Shown: positions 54,035 to 64,000, counted from the first letter of the stretch. The stretch: DNA of 64,000 nt from Bedellia somnulentella (GCA_963576735.1 OY755178.1:12958001-13022000); one strand, 5' to 3'. Numbers and translations: made by a program. Notes: generated from the letters alone by a model not told the origin.

Positions 54035-54300
54035 AGAATCGTTAAAAGACTGATCCTTTATTAAGCACTGGCAGCTCTGCACAAACGTAATACCTTTTGA
54101 GAACACTCAACAGTTAAAGCAACCAATCTTCTAATTAATTCTCAACTCCAAAACTCTGTCCAACAAACAACTTTCCAAGGCTTTAGCAATTTTACCTTTT
54201 ATAAATTCTGTAACCAACACTTTCAGTAATTGAGGAAAATCCGCCACGCCGCGCTTCCACTGTGACATTTATATTTTTATTTTTTCTATAAACTCAACTG
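54035..54300 (-). other. Duplicated unit D, empty site; last-exon-like
   Basis: Homologous to 58675-58808 plus 62221-62325 but without the LINE. On the minus strand a possible acceptor (TGTCACAG) is followed by an open frame ADFPQLLKVLVTEFIKGKIA then KALESCLLDRVLELRIN and a stop. The second copy reads ADFPQLLKVLVSELLESKIA and KALES before the LINE insertion. I do not recognise the protein. It could be a duplicated terminal exon or part of an unknown repeat. Confidence 0.45.
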
Positions 54301-54302
54301 AA

Positions 54303-54653
54303 ACGTTCACTTATATGTACGCTTATATTCCCGAAGGGGTTCGTAGAGTTACTAACACTTCTGAATGTCACGTGACATTGTCACCTGGTTTTCAGAGTAC
54401 CCCCGTTTTGCTTGAACTGTGTACTCATGTGACAGGGGGAAGGTCTATCGCCGTTTTTTACGAAAGCACTGTCATATGAGTAAGTAAAACTCGGCCATGT
54501 AGGTTTCCTCACAATGTTTTCCCTCGCCGTTAACAACCATGATTAATTAACCACACCTATCTTTTTAGAAAAGACAAATTGGTGTAGGCCCTGGGTTTTG
54601 AGCCCACATCGTCTGGATAAGCGGTGTGCTACCCACTGAGCTATCACAGTTAC
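54303..54653 (-). repeat. SINE family A, full length
   Basis: GAAACGTTCACTTATATGTA, ATTCCCGAAGGGGTTCG, CACGTGACATTGTCACCTGG, tRNA-like head GAGCTATCACAG with GGTTTTGAGCCC. Confidence 0.75.
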
Positions 54654-54887
54654 AACTATGACTATCCTTTTAAAAAGATTCGCCAAATACAAGGAACCTC
54701 TACGATATTTTACGCCGCGTCATAACATATTAACAAATACAGCTGTGTAGTGTCGGCTAAGATATTTCGTGGCTTCCTCAAACAGCGCAAAAAACTGAAA
54801 TCATCAATCACAAAGTTATGAAGAAAATAAAAAAAATATAAGAAAACCAGAGACTGGAATAGTAATATTAATACGAATATATATATT

Positions 54888-55142
54888 TGCTGTGTAGTGT
54901 CGGCTTGGAATAGCACTACCCCATTTCTTCCGGTGGGTGTACGTAAGAGGCGACTAACGGTTTTGGGGCTTTTAAGAGATTTTTGGGCGATGCGGTTGGA
55001 GACCCATCATCTACAACCTTTATTTTTACCATCTTTTCCCCACTCTACTTTCCAAAAGTGGCCGAGGAACTTCTAGTTCCTCAGCTCTGGCTACCCCTTG
55101 TAGGGATTTACAGCCGTGAGTATATGTATGTACGTATGTAAG
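54888..55142 (+). repeat. SINE family B, full length
   Basis: TTGCTGTGTAGTGTCGGCTT, TTCCGGTGGGTGTACGTAAG, GGTTGGAGACCCATCATCTA, AAAAGTGGCCGAGG, CTACCCCTTGTAGGGATTTA, TGAGTATATGTATGTACG. A bare 5' scrap of the same family (GCTGTGTAGTGTCGGC) lies at 54742. Confidence 0.8.
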
Positions 55143-56029
55143 AATATATGTATGATAGGTAAATATGTGTGTGAATGAATTTAACTAAATAATAACTATT
55201 AGTGTAATGAATTGAAATAAAAGTTGTTCAGTAAACTTTACTTGACCATTTAATATTAAATATAATTATAATGAAGGGGTTAAATTGGTTTTAGCAGTCC
55301 TCTCTTAGAACAAGTTGTAGTGGCTCAATAGAAAAAGCCAACAACGCAATGAAATGTTAAAAAAATTTACAATTAAACCATGTTTTTTAAGCGATTCTAT
55401 TTGAATCAGAGAACTTTAAGAATCAATTATTATTGGTTTTAAATATGGATCTTTTATTTTTGAGGTAAAATGAATATTACATTTACTTTCTATTTTTTTT
55501 CCTAAATCATAATGCTACAAATTGTCCAATACTGAAATTGCGCACAAAAATTAAAATCAAATATAAATTTGCATAAAGCTATTTCATGAATTTACTTCAT
55601 GAAACCAACGGCTGCTTTTTTTGTTGAACTTCGAAAATATGCTAATATATAAAAGACCACAATTCAGTCGGCAGGGTAATTTGTACAATGCTCTTTAAAC
55701 AGTCATCTAAACAATATTCATTTACGTATCACTGAAAAGGGATAAAAATTCTGATTTTAACATATAATATACTGCGAATAAAAGTTGTGATGGAAAAGAC
55801 GGATTGACTTTTTATTACGTTTAAAACTTGTCGTCTTTCACATTGTTGCTAAAACACTCCAGTTTGTTGTTCTGTGTATTTGAAAATTGGCTAAAATGTT
55901 AGGCCTGTTTTGCTTATCATTTTTAGTTTAACAGCGCGATATTATATCCCGATATTATATCCCGGCATTATATCATAACTTATATAAAACATTCATTTTA
56001 TTCGTGCAGGAGAAAGCAAATTAAGTTAA
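55143..56029. other. AT-rich DNA, nothing recognised
   Basis: Contains a small duplicated ATATTATATCCCG at 55938-55962. No gene. Confidence 0.35.
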
Positions 56030-56190
56030 TTTAAATCTTTTTGTTCATGAAAACCTCATGTGGGGATTATTACTAATAAATAAAGAATAAATAAAGGAAA
56101 GAAAAATTTCGACACAGGCGGGGATCGAACCCGCGACCTCGGGTAATCGCCCCGACGCTCTGCCAACTGAGCTACCGTGTCAATTGGCTG
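56030..56190 (-). repeat. SINE family C with an intact tRNA-like cloverleaf
   Basis: The minus strand at 56110-56181 folds as a tRNA: acceptor GACACGG/CTGTGTC, D arm GCTCAGTTGGCAGAGC, anticodon stem TCGGG/CCCGA with a 7-base loop GCGATTA, and T arm GCGGGTTCGATCCCCGC. The base before the anticodon is C, not the near-universal U, so it is probably not a functional tRNA. It is followed by TTTTTCTTTCCTTTATTTAT and the AATAATCCCCACATGAGG tail. Confidence 0.65.
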
Positions 56191-56929
56191 CCAGTGCGAT
56201 TAAGTGCAAATTAAGTTGTCAGATTTAACGGCATATCCATTTCCTTACCAATTTAACCATATACTTGCCCTCTGTCACTCTTATATCCACAATAATTATC
56301 GTATTAAATTTCAATGTAAATTACAGGTTTTCTGAAAATCAACTAAGTAGTTATGGATGTTCGAAAATCTTTACAACGTTAATGCTACGTTTTTGTCTTT
56401 GGCACTTATTAGAAATAAAAAAAAAATGAACTTGAAACAACTAGTCTGTTATCAATTTAGTTTTGATTTCAAACATCTTGTTTCAAATACAGTTTATTAT
56501 GAACCATTTATGTTAGCAGCTGTGTTCACAATTCTGTTCAGTTCCAGAATTAATACAAGCATCAACTGGGAACGTCATAGCACTTAAAGAGCTTATTCCA
56601 TTACACTTTGTCGTTGCTGAATTCAGACGTCCTTCACAGTGACTGCCGCAAACGCTTGTTATTCCACTACAAAAATTTCAGTTGCTGAATCATTCGAGAG
56701 CGCGCGATGATTGCGAGCGGTCGTACGAAATTGCTACCGCCTCTTTTTAAAGCGCTCTCTATCGGACTCTCTTATGGACTATCCCACTCTTATTCAATAA
56801 ACAACGACACATTGCGTCTATATATCCCTTTCGCTACTATACTTATATATATCCTATTCATGTACACAACCTTTTCCAAATATTTTTACGTTATATTTCA
56901 CACAAAATATTAAATAAGCGGAAAGTCCT

Positions 56930-57000
56930 ATATGATATGAAAAGAAAAGCATATTTATTCAAAAGTTTGCCGGGGTCGTACGAAGTGGCGATCGATAGTG
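56930..57000 (+). pseudogene. LINE tail that seeds the array
   Basis: AAAGAAAAGCATATTTATTC, GCCGGGGTCGTACGAAGTGG, CGATCGATAGTGTCAGCC lead directly into the first array unit. This is the ordinary LINE C-terminus context, present only before unit 1. Confidence 0.6.
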
Positions 57001-57826
57001 TCAGCCTACCCCAATGAGAAATAATGACGTGAGTATTTGTATGTAATTAATCGTATCTGCCTACTCCAATGAGAGGTAATGGCGTTAGTATGTGTATGCA
57101 TATATGTGATTAAACGTATTTGCTTACCCCAATGGGAAATAATGGCGTGAGTATATGTATGCATATATGTAATTATACGCCTGTGCCTACCCCCTCGGGA
57201 AGTGATGGCGTGAGTATATGTATACATATTTGGAACAATACGTATATGCCTACCCCAAAGGGAAATAATGGCGGGAGTTTAAGTATGTTAAATTATCTGC
57301 TTACCACAATCGGAAGTAATGGCGTGAGTATATGTGTGAATGTATGCAATTAAACGTATCTGCCTTCTCCGATGGAAAGTAATGGCGTGAATATTTATAT
57401 TATAATAAAATTTGCATGTAAGTGATAAAACGTATTTGCCTACCCCAATTCGCAAATAATGGCGTGGGTATAGGTATGTATGTTATTATTACGTACGTTA
57501 CGTCTCGTAGTGATACGTATTTGCCTACCCCCATGGGAAGTGATGGCGTGAGTATATGTATGCATATTGAAACAATACGTATCTGCCTACCCCAATCGGA
57601 AATAATAAGGTGAATATCGAATTTGAATATAATTATACATATCTGCCTACCCCTATGGGAAGTGATGGCGTGAATTTATATTATATAATTTGCATGCATG
57701 AGATTAAACGTATCTGCCTTCCCCTATGGGAAGTAATGGCGTGAGTATGGGTATATATTAAACTTATCTGTCTACCACTTTGGGAAGTAATGGCGTGAGC
57801 ATATGTATATCTGTTATAAAACTTTT
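57001..57826 (+). repeat. Tandem array of ~13 LINE 3'-terminal units
   Basis: Units of about 51-85 bp start near 57003, 57060, 57123, 57186, 57249, 57300, 57363, 57439, 57524, 57586, 57646, 57717 and 57771. Each has the LINE hairpin core (CCTACCCCNNNNGGAARTAA), TGGCGTGAGTATATGTATG and a more variable spacer usually ending ACGTATCTG. The core is better conserved than spacer length or sequence. Open frames on both strands across it are by-products. Confidence 0.8.
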
Positions 57827-58042
57827 TTTTGTTAACGTAATTTGCGCAACGCGAGACGACTGAAGTGTCTGAACTGAACGTTATTCCACCTTCCTGAGAC
57901 GGAGCTACTAAAAATTTTGTGAGCTAGGAGCCAAAATTTGTCTACTTTTCAGAAGCCTAGCGTTCTTAACGTTATTCCACTAGTCTGCATGGAGATGCTG
58001 TGACTTTCAGACGTCTCCATGCAGTCAAATGGAATAAGCTCT

Positions 58043-58674
58043 TTTTTATTGTTGTCAATTTCAAAATATGTTCTGATTGTTCCCAAGTTTAAGAAGTTAT
58101 TTAGTTTAGTTTTAATTATGGTTTTCAAATGCAAAAGCGTCTAACTTATAAAACAAGGAAGTAGGAGACTATGGGTTAAAGCACGTTATTACTCTCGATT
58201 TAACCATTTAAAGGAAAGGAAATTTGTACTTATTACAATGTGTTTTGTCTATTCCAATACTTGGTACTACTGAACCATTGTCGGAGACATTTGTTTTATT
58301 TGCCCCGCTCTGTGTCAAACTAAATAACTATTGATTCTGTTGTTTCAACTCATTTTGTTGATGCCGAAATGTAGTTTAATAATCAATTTATGAATGGATA
58401 TCGGTGCCTTGACCGAAATATTAACAAATAAATCAATATTTAACATTAAACATAGAGTAGTAAATCTGTCTCATTATAAAAAATATATGTTATTCAGAAA
58501 GTACTTTGACTTTGTGTTTATATAACTTATTAAGAATTTGTCACTCTTATCAGTTTTATATAAATGTTTTGTCAAATCTAGATCAAGTCTACCAAACATC
58601 CGATTTGTGTAATTTCATTGACATCCGCTAGGTCTATATGTACATTAAAGAATACACACTACGGTCACGAAAAT
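58043..58674. other. AT-rich DNA, nothing recognised
   Basis: No supported features. Confidence 0.35.
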
Positions 58675-58808
58675 CCTTCCATTGAATCAATATGTACTGT
58701 TAGCTCTGTACAAATGTAAATTCATTTTTAGAACACTCAACGAGTTAAGAATCTAATCTTTTAATTAATTCTCAACCCCAACACTGTTTCCAACAAACAA
58801 CTTTCCAA
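58675..58808 (-). other. Unit D, distal part (target of the LINE)
   Basis: Homologous to about 54035-54185. Interrupted after AACTTTCCAA; resumes at 62221. Confidence 0.6.
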
Positions 58809-59082
58809 CTTTGCTGTGTAGTGTCGGCATAGAATAGCACTACCCCATCTCTTCCCGTGGGTGTCGTAGAAGTCGACTAAGGGAAAAGGGCTTTTTCATC
58901 TTCGCCCCTACACCAATCCAAGGTCTGCCGTGCCGAGGGATGCGTGGCCAGGGGTGAGCCTGGTCGTTAGCGTGCCGCCGTCCCGGAGCCTGGTGAACTC
59001 CGGGTACTAAATAACCTTACCTAGTCAAGCGGGGCTCTGGCTAGGCGGACAATATATTTCCATTGCTTTTCGTGGGGCCAAA
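58809..59082 (+). promoter_or_regulatory. LINE 5' UTR with family B SINE-like head
   Basis: The first ~85 bp (through GTCGACTAAGGGAAAAGGGC) align with the family B head. The remainder is GC-rich (GCCGTGCCGAGGGATGCGTG, GTGCCGCCGTCCCGGAGCCT) and unmatched elsewhere in the window. It probably contains the internal promoter. Confidence 0.55.
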
Positions 59083-59892
59083 ATGTGTTCATCTACAAAT
59101 AAACACGGAGGCGGCGATGTAGCTCGCCACTCATCACGCCGTGGTTCCTCACGGGGCGAAAAGTGGGCTAAAGAGACCCGCTTTGGTACGATGAATGTGT
59201 GTGGAGGGATGCATGAAAAATTAGATGAAGTATGTTTGATTATGGAAGAAAGAAAACTAGATTTTCTGTGTGTGAATGAAACGAAGCGCAAGGAAAAAGA
59301 GGTTTCACAACTTGGTCCATTTACAGCTATCTGGTCGGGAGTTGCCGAGAGTGACAGAGCTTGCCAAGGCGTGGGACTTCTAATATCTGAAAGGATGGCT
59401 AAGTGCATGAAAGATTATGCGTGTGTGAGTCCAAGGCTCCTATGGATAAAGGTGAAGGTAGGGCTTGTCCGGATGCGCATAATTTGCGTGTATGCTCCGG
59501 ACATGTCCAGATCACTATCCGAGAGGGAGGAGTTTTGGAATCTGTTAGACGATGTTGCGAATGGGTGTGATGAAAATGAGAAAATTGTTATGTTAGGAGA
59601 TTTTAATGGTTGGGTTGGTGTGTCACGCAATGGTTGTGAAAGAGTTTTAGGAAAGTTTGGTGATAAAAGAGTGAACGAGAATGGTGAGAAAGTGATTGAT
59701 GTATGTTTGGAGAGGAATCTTTGTGTTCAACGAACACGTTGTTTGAACACAAAGATATCCATATGTATACTAGACAGAGGGGAAGCGAGAGAAGTATGAT
59801 AGATTTTGTGATAGTGGATGAAAGGCTAAGAGCAAAGGTTGTTGACACCAGAGTCCATATAGGCATTAACGTTGGCACAGACCACTCTTTCT
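59083..59892 (+). pseudogene. LINE apurinic/apyrimidinic-type endonuclease, frameshifted
   Basis: The first frame (59083-59799) has RFGTMNVCGGMHEKLDEVCL, the catalytic-Glu motif FLCVNETK (Glu near residue 66), IICVYAPD, and LGDFNGWVG (Asp and Asn, near 175). Near 59730 the family sequence shifts frame and continues with EHKDIHMYT, SERSMIDFVIVDERL and GINVGTDHS, then stops near 59890. The domain nicks target DNA to start insertion. All catalytic landmarks are visible, but only across two frames. Confidence 0.85.
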
Positions 59893-59893
59893 C

Positions 59894-62188
59894 GTGATAT
59901 CACGATTGAGGGGACTGTGCACGCGTTGGCGTCACAGGGCCAAAGTGTCGACAACTGAATTTGCTAGAATAAAAGTGGAAAAATTGGAAGAGGATGAAAA
60001 TATTAGAGATGAATATATGAAGAAATTGGACGACAGGCTAAGTTGCGTGGAGATGAAGGATGATTTGGAAATAGAAGAAGTATGGGATGTGCTCAAATCG
60101 TCAATGGTTGAATGTGCGACGGAAGTATGTGGATTGAGTAAAAGAACAAATAGACCACCAACAAGTTGGTGGGATAAAGATGTGAAAGAGGCAGTTGGAG
60201 ATAAGAAGAAAGCTTGGTTAGATTTACTAGCGATTAAAGCTAGTAAACGAATGGATGCGAGAGTAACAGATGATGTAGTGAAGAATAGTGAAGATGAATA
60301 TAAGAGAGTTAAGAATGAGGTTAAGAAGAAAATAGAAAAGAAAAAGCGTGATCTGATAGAATGGTGTGAGAGGAAACTCTCTGATAATTTCCGGAATAAC
60401 CAAAAGTTGTTCTGGAAATATATCCGGAAAGAAAAGGGAGTTTCCCAAAACACGAGAGTGAATGTTGTGAGAGATGAACAGGGTGAATTGGCGACGGATG
60501 AAAGTAGTATAAGACGAGTATGGAAGAACTATTTTGAGGGACTCTTAGAAAAAGAGGATACATCAATTTCTTCGCCAATCGGCAGTAATGTTGATTGGAA
60601 CGACGTTATGGGTGACTTTAGTGACAGTGAGATCAGTATGGAAGAAATAATGAAAGCAATGAAAAGTATGAAACTAGGGAAAGCGGCAGGGTATGACAGG
60701 ATAAACACTGAAATGCTGAGGGCTGGTAAAGGGGTGGTGGCTTCCTGGCTGTACTTCCTTTTCCAAAAATGCTGGTCGAGTGGCAAAGTGCCACAAGATT
60801 GGTGCAAAGGGGTAATTGTGCCTTTATATAAAGGAAAGGGGTCACACCAGGAGGCTAGAAACTACCGTGGAATTAGCCTACTCAGCATTGTCGGTAAATT
60901 GTATGCAAAGGTTTTGATTGAAAGAGCGATGAATGAAACGGATGATAAAATTTGGGATGTGCAAGCAGGATTTAGAAAGGGAATGGGATGTATGGACCAA
61001 ATCTTCTCTTTAAGGAGCATCACCGAAAAGTTCTTAGCTAAGAACCGAAAGGTGTATTGCTCCTTCATTGATTTAGAGAAGGCGTATGATAGGGTGGTAA
61101 GAAAGTGTTTATGGGAGGTGTTATCCAAGTTCGGTTTGGGGAGTCGACTTATACGTGCACTGGTATCACTCTATGAGGATTCCAGTGCATGTGTGAGAGT
61201 AAACGGGGAAAATACTGACTGGTTCGGGATCTCTCGGGGTGTCCGACAGGGTTGTGTAGCTTCCCCGTGGCTCTTCAATTTGTTCATGGATGACTGTTTA
61301 ACAGAGTTGCGTGAAAGTGATTATGGATTGAGAATGGGTGGATTCATCATTAAATGCCTCTTATATGCCGACGATCAAGTGCTACTTGCATCATCGGTGG
61401 AAAAGCTGCAAGAGATGATGAATATTGCATGTGCGTCTTTTGAAAAAAAGGGAATGAGGGTGAATGTGGATAAAACAAAAACTATGGTTTTTGAGAGAGA
61501 GGTGAATATGACCGAATGCGTGATTGAGATTAATGGTAAGAAAGTGGAACAAGTGAAAGAGTTTGTATATTTGGGAAGTTTGTTTACTAGGGATGGAAAG
61601 TGTGATGAAGATATCGAGAGAAGAGTGAAAAAGGGTAATGCGGTAAATGGAGCACTGGATAGTCTAATGTCTAGTCAGTCGGTGTCTGAAAAGGCCCGAA
61701 TGGCTGTGCATGATGCTGTCCTCGTTCCTACGCTTATGTATGGCAGTGAATGTTGGGTGTGGCAGAAGAAGCATGAAAGTAGAGTGAATGCAGTAGAAAT
61801 GAGATCCCTCAGAAAAGTGTGTAATGTAAGGTTATGTGATCGTGTGAGGAATGATGTGATTCGTGAAAGGTGTGGTGTAAAAGATGATATTGTAAGAAAG
61901 ATAGAAAAAGGAATGTTGAGATGGTTTGGGCACATAGAGAGGATGGATGACAGTAAATTGGTGAAAGAGATATATAGAGCCAATGTGGAAGGTAATGTTA
62001 GTAGAGGACGACCTCGGAGGACACATTTGGATCAAATAGAAAATGTGCTCAAAAAGGCAGGCGTCCGCAGTATGAAGAATAAAAGAGCATGTATGAAAAG
62101 ATTGATGGATGTAAACGAAGCCAGAGAGGTTTGCCAGGATCGTACAAGGTGGCGATCGATAGTCTCTGCCTACCCCAATGGGAACTAA
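59894..62188 (+). CDS. LINE reverse transcriptase region
   Basis: A 764-codon open frame that should be fused to the endonuclease but is separated by a small length change near 59889. Landmarks: a basic coiled segment (about 130-160), GKAAGYDRINTEML (262-275), RNYRGISLLSIVGKLYAKVL (322-341), motif A FIDLEKAYDR (391-400), RGVRQGCVASPWLFNLFMDD (448-467), catalytic YADD (491-494), FVYLGSLF, PTLMYGSECWVW, then a C-terminal segment with LRWFGHIERMDD and RGRPRRTHLDQIE found in all truncated copies here. It lacks RNase H. It copies element RNA at the nicked target. The frame is intact from here to the stop; whether it could act alone is unknown. Confidence 0.9.
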   Translation: MISRLRGLCTRWRHRAKVSTTEFARIKVEKLEEDENIRDEYMKKLDDRLSCVEMKDDLEIEEVWDVLKSSMVECATEVCGLSKRTNRPPTSWWDKDVKEAVGDKKKAWLDLLAIKASKRMDARVTDDVVKNSEDEYKRVKNEVKKKIEKKKRDLIEWCERKLSDNFRNNQKLFWKYIRKEKGVSQNTRVNVVRDEQGELATDESSIRRVWKNYFEGLLEKEDTSISSPIGSNVDWNDVMGDFSDSEISMEEIMKAMKSMKLGKAAGYDRINTEMLRAGKGVVASWLYFLFQKCWSSGKVPQDWCKGVIVPLYKGKGSHQEARNYRGISLLSIVGKLYAKVLIERAMNETDDKIWDVQAGFRKGMGCMDQIFSLRSITEKFLAKNRKVYCSFIDLEKAYDRVVRKCLWEVLSKFGLGSRLIRALVSLYEDSSACVRVNGENTDWFGISRGVRQGCVASPWLFNLFMDDCLTELRESDYGLRMGGFIIKCLLYADDQVLLASSVEKLQEMMNIACASFEKKGMRVNVDKTKTMVFEREVNMTECVIEINGKKVEQVKEFVYLGSLFTRDGKCDEDIERRVKKGNAVNGALDSLMSSQSVSEKARMAVHDAVLVPTLMYGSECWVWQKKHESRVNAVEMRSLRKVCNVRLCDRVRNDVIRERCGVKDDIVRKIEKGMLRWFGHIERMDDSKLVKEIYRANVEGNVSRGRPRRTHLDQIENVLKKAGVRSMKNKRACMKRLMDVNEAREVCQDRTRWRSIVSAYPNGN

Positions 62189-62220
62189 CGGCGTGAGAAT
62201 ATGTATGTATGTATGTATGT

Positions 62221-62325
62221 AACTTTCCAAGGCTTTAGCAATTTTGCTTTCTAACAATTCTGAAACCAACACTTTCAGTAATTGAGGGAAATCCGCCGCG
62301 CTCTGCTGAGTCATTTCTATTTTTT
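62221..62325 (-). other. Unit D, proximal part
   Basis: Continues the 58675-58808 unit after the LINE. The minus strand reads MTQQSAADFPQLLKVLVSEL then LESKIAKALES up to the insertion point. ATGACTCAG could be an acceptor context. Confidence 0.5.
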
Positions 62326-64000
62326 GCTATATAAGTATATAAAAGAATCGCTATTATAAGAAATCTCTGTTTATTTACAGCTTAGCCATTTGTAAGATAG
62401 ATTTTGGGTTTGAGGGGTTACATAATTAGAATGCTTTGTTCATGAAAACCTCCGGTGGGGATTATTATAAATCAATCAAGATATCAATTGAGGGGTTATT
62501 TAAATGATTGCTGGGTTAAACGGCTGGAGAACAGTTAATTTGTTTTTTGTGTACTATTTACAAATATGTGGATTGTAATGTCTGAGGACACATTGAGGTC
62601 TGATGAATAATGTTACTGCAGACAGTTTACAGATAGATATACAGCGTAGTCTTAGTAATTGGATCCTGATTTTACCTTTTAGATACGGAAATCTACAAAC
62701 GGAGTAAAACTGGATGAATCACAATTAGTTTCGTTTTAGGAACATCAACTTCTAAATCTGATTAACAAAAGATTCTTCTTACACTATTAATTCAAATCGT
62801 AAAGAATATTGGATTCTGACAATCCACCGATGACGACAGGATAAAATATATTACGAAGTCAAGGAATATTAACGGATATTTATTTTTTTATTGTCAGAAC
62901 TTTTTACTACTGTAATGAGTATTTTTATTAAGCGCGTTCTTGACACATTAACGTCTCAAAGGGTTTCCACTCAACCTGAATTAGGTCTAGACCTAACGTT
63001 TCTCAAATTAATCAACCCCATCCCTCGCTTTACCAGTAGTTGTAAACCACACGCAATTGGTTTCTCTTAGACCTTAAATGGAAGCTTTATGTTAGGACAG
63101 AAGATAAGGTAATAAAACTAAATAGTCCATTACATGCTACACCTACGCCTTCATATAATTTATGTTATCTTAGGTCTCACTTAGCTATTCTATCAAACTT
63201 TTAAATAAATTATCGCGTTATGTGAAAACTTTCTCAATATCGGTTTGATTTTAGTGAGAATAGCATTGTTAATATTCACATATTAGTCCGTGGAAAGCCG
63301 ATGGTAATGGTGATGGTGTTTTGTTAAATTTGACGCTGTATTGTATTAGTGGTTGTATATTTACTGTGACCGCTAAGGAATATAATTTATTTCATATATT
63401 TTAGTAACAATAGTTAGTACCAGCAATTTTTGTTTTAATTTACTGTTTTTCCTAGATCCATACCCAAGATCCTCTCTAATTTGTTGAGTTTACCATAACT
63501 ATCATTTTTATTTTTAATCTACATGAATAAAACCCAATAGAAGAAAACAAAACTCAAAACATTACAAAATATATATTTTAATAAAATATGGTAACATTTC
63601 AAGTTTTGTTTTTAACAATAACCAGTTTATTAAATTAATGATTCGAAAATTACGATTTATGAAGATAAATTAATTAAATCTAAAATTTACGCGATTAATT
63701 AATTAATTTATTTATTTATTTGGCACACAAACAGTATTATGACATAGCATTGGTATACAAAATTTAAAAAATAATACAAATTCGGACATAATACCAAAAA
63801 ACTGTGTACACAGCATGATATTAAATAATCAGTTGAGATGACAAATTAAAAAATATATTAGTATAGTTATTTTTTTTTTTTTGATATTTGATTAACATAA
63901 AGTTTATAAATGAATATGCACACGAGTAACGAAAAAAACTGTTTAACCTATCAAACATGAAAACTGTGAAGCCCAATTTTAATGCCTTATTGTTTTATTG
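62326..64000. other. AT-rich DNA, nothing recognised apart from a family C scrap
   Basis: TTTGTTCATGAAAACCTCCG then GTGGGGATTATTA at 62429-62466 matches the family C tail module. The rest has no coding or repeat signal that I can support; short ATTA/TTAT runs occur near 63690-63720. Confidence 0.4.

Larger units (their letters stand above)
56588..58042. mobile_element. MITE of the 8.3/12.1-kb family, expanded by an internal LINE-tail array
   Basis: Ends AGAGCTTATTCCATTACACT and GCAGTCAAATGGAATAAGCT then CT. The first ~90 bp and last ~150 bp match, in reverse complement, the two halves of the 190-bp element at 8319-8510 (GACTGCCGCAAACGCTTGTT; TTTTCAGAAGCCTAGCG). About 1.2 kb is interposed near ACAAAAATTT. 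Flanks do not show a clean TTA duplication. Confidence 0.7.
58809..62220 (+). mobile_element. Full-length non-LTR retrotransposon (RTE-like, clade tentative)
   Basis: A 3.41-kb insertion bounded by AACTTTCCAA at 58799-58808 and 62221-62230. The empty paralogue at 54 kb has this sequence once. It begins TTGCTGTGTAGTGTCGGCAT, has a ~270-bp 5' UTR, an apurinic-type endonuclease, a reverse transcriptase, and a short 3' UTR with CTACCCCAATGGGAACTAAC, GGCGTGAGAATATG and TATG repeats. Two frameshifts between endonuclease and RT disable this copy. Confidence 0.9.

Noticed and set aside
56110..56181. tRNA-like cloverleaf as a real tRNA gene
   Set aside because: It folds well, but the base before the anticodon is C instead of U, and it is joined to the family C repeat body.
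57001..57826. CRISPR array
   Set aside because: Eukaryotic context, imperfect repeats, irregular spacers related to each other, and clear LINE-tail origin.
59932..60453. 173-codon minus-strand frame
   Set aside because: Antisense shadow of the LINE reverse transcriptase region.
61832..62314. 160-codon minus-strand frame
   Set aside because: Mostly antisense of the LINE; only its first ~30 codons fall in unit D, which is described separately.

Overview
The window looks like AT-rich, intron-bearing nuclear DNA of an insect, most likely a moth or butterfly. The basis is the density of non-LTR retrotransposon tails and short interspersed elements (SINEs), a BEL/Pao element, a Penelope-like element, and a repeat module near 22.8-23.2 kb that I recognise from lepidopteran genomes. 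There are no bacterial-type operons. I see no rRNA, no CRISPR and no convincing stand-alone tRNA gene. Very little host coding sequence is visible: two exons of an unrecognised single-pass membrane protein run off the left edge (1-230 and 764-858, minus strand), and there are isolated first-exon candidates for a THAP-domain protein (21.1 kb) and a YqaJ/SWIM-like protein (30.9 kb). The rest is layered mobile DNA.

Layout. 0-2 kb: edge gene and a candidate exon. 2-5 kb: hAT transposase relic and LINE/SINE scraps. 8.3-10.7 kb: a Penelope-like element (reverse transcriptase plus GIY-YIG) inserted with a 14-bp target duplication into a small TTA-flanked inverted-repeat element. 11.6-13.1 kb: a 1.6-kb inverted-repeat element carrying a SINE and a near-perfect fold-back element. 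13-18 kb: nested SINEs. 19.5 kb: a 311-bp insertion with a 12-bp target duplication and a hammerhead-like core. 24.6-27.8 kb: a decayed, inverted duplicate of the left-edge gene region, hit by a TA-flanked transposon whose sister copy lies in opposite orientation at 28.9-30.6 kb. 38.4-43.8 kb: a very young BEL/Pao element with LTRs that look identical but no reverse transcriptase. 46-55 kb: SINEs and LINE tails. 56.6-58.0 kb: an inverted-repeat element enclosing a tandem array built from a LINE tail. 58.8-62.2 kb: a full-length, frameshifted LINE with a clear 10-bp target duplication and an empty-site paralogue at 54 kb.

How the parts relate. The full-length LINE at 58.8-62.2 kb appears to be the master of this neighbourhood. 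Its 3' end (a short CCCC/GGG hairpin, then GGCGTGAGTATATG and a TATG microsatellite) is shared by a tRNA-headed SINE (family A here) and by a second SINE (family B), and it recurs as many truncated LINE copies. Family B also shares the first ~85 bases of the LINE, so it looks like a LINE-derived parasite carrying both ends of its host. A third tRNA-headed family (C) has a different tail. All family names are local labels. Identities were judged by eye; no database search was possible.
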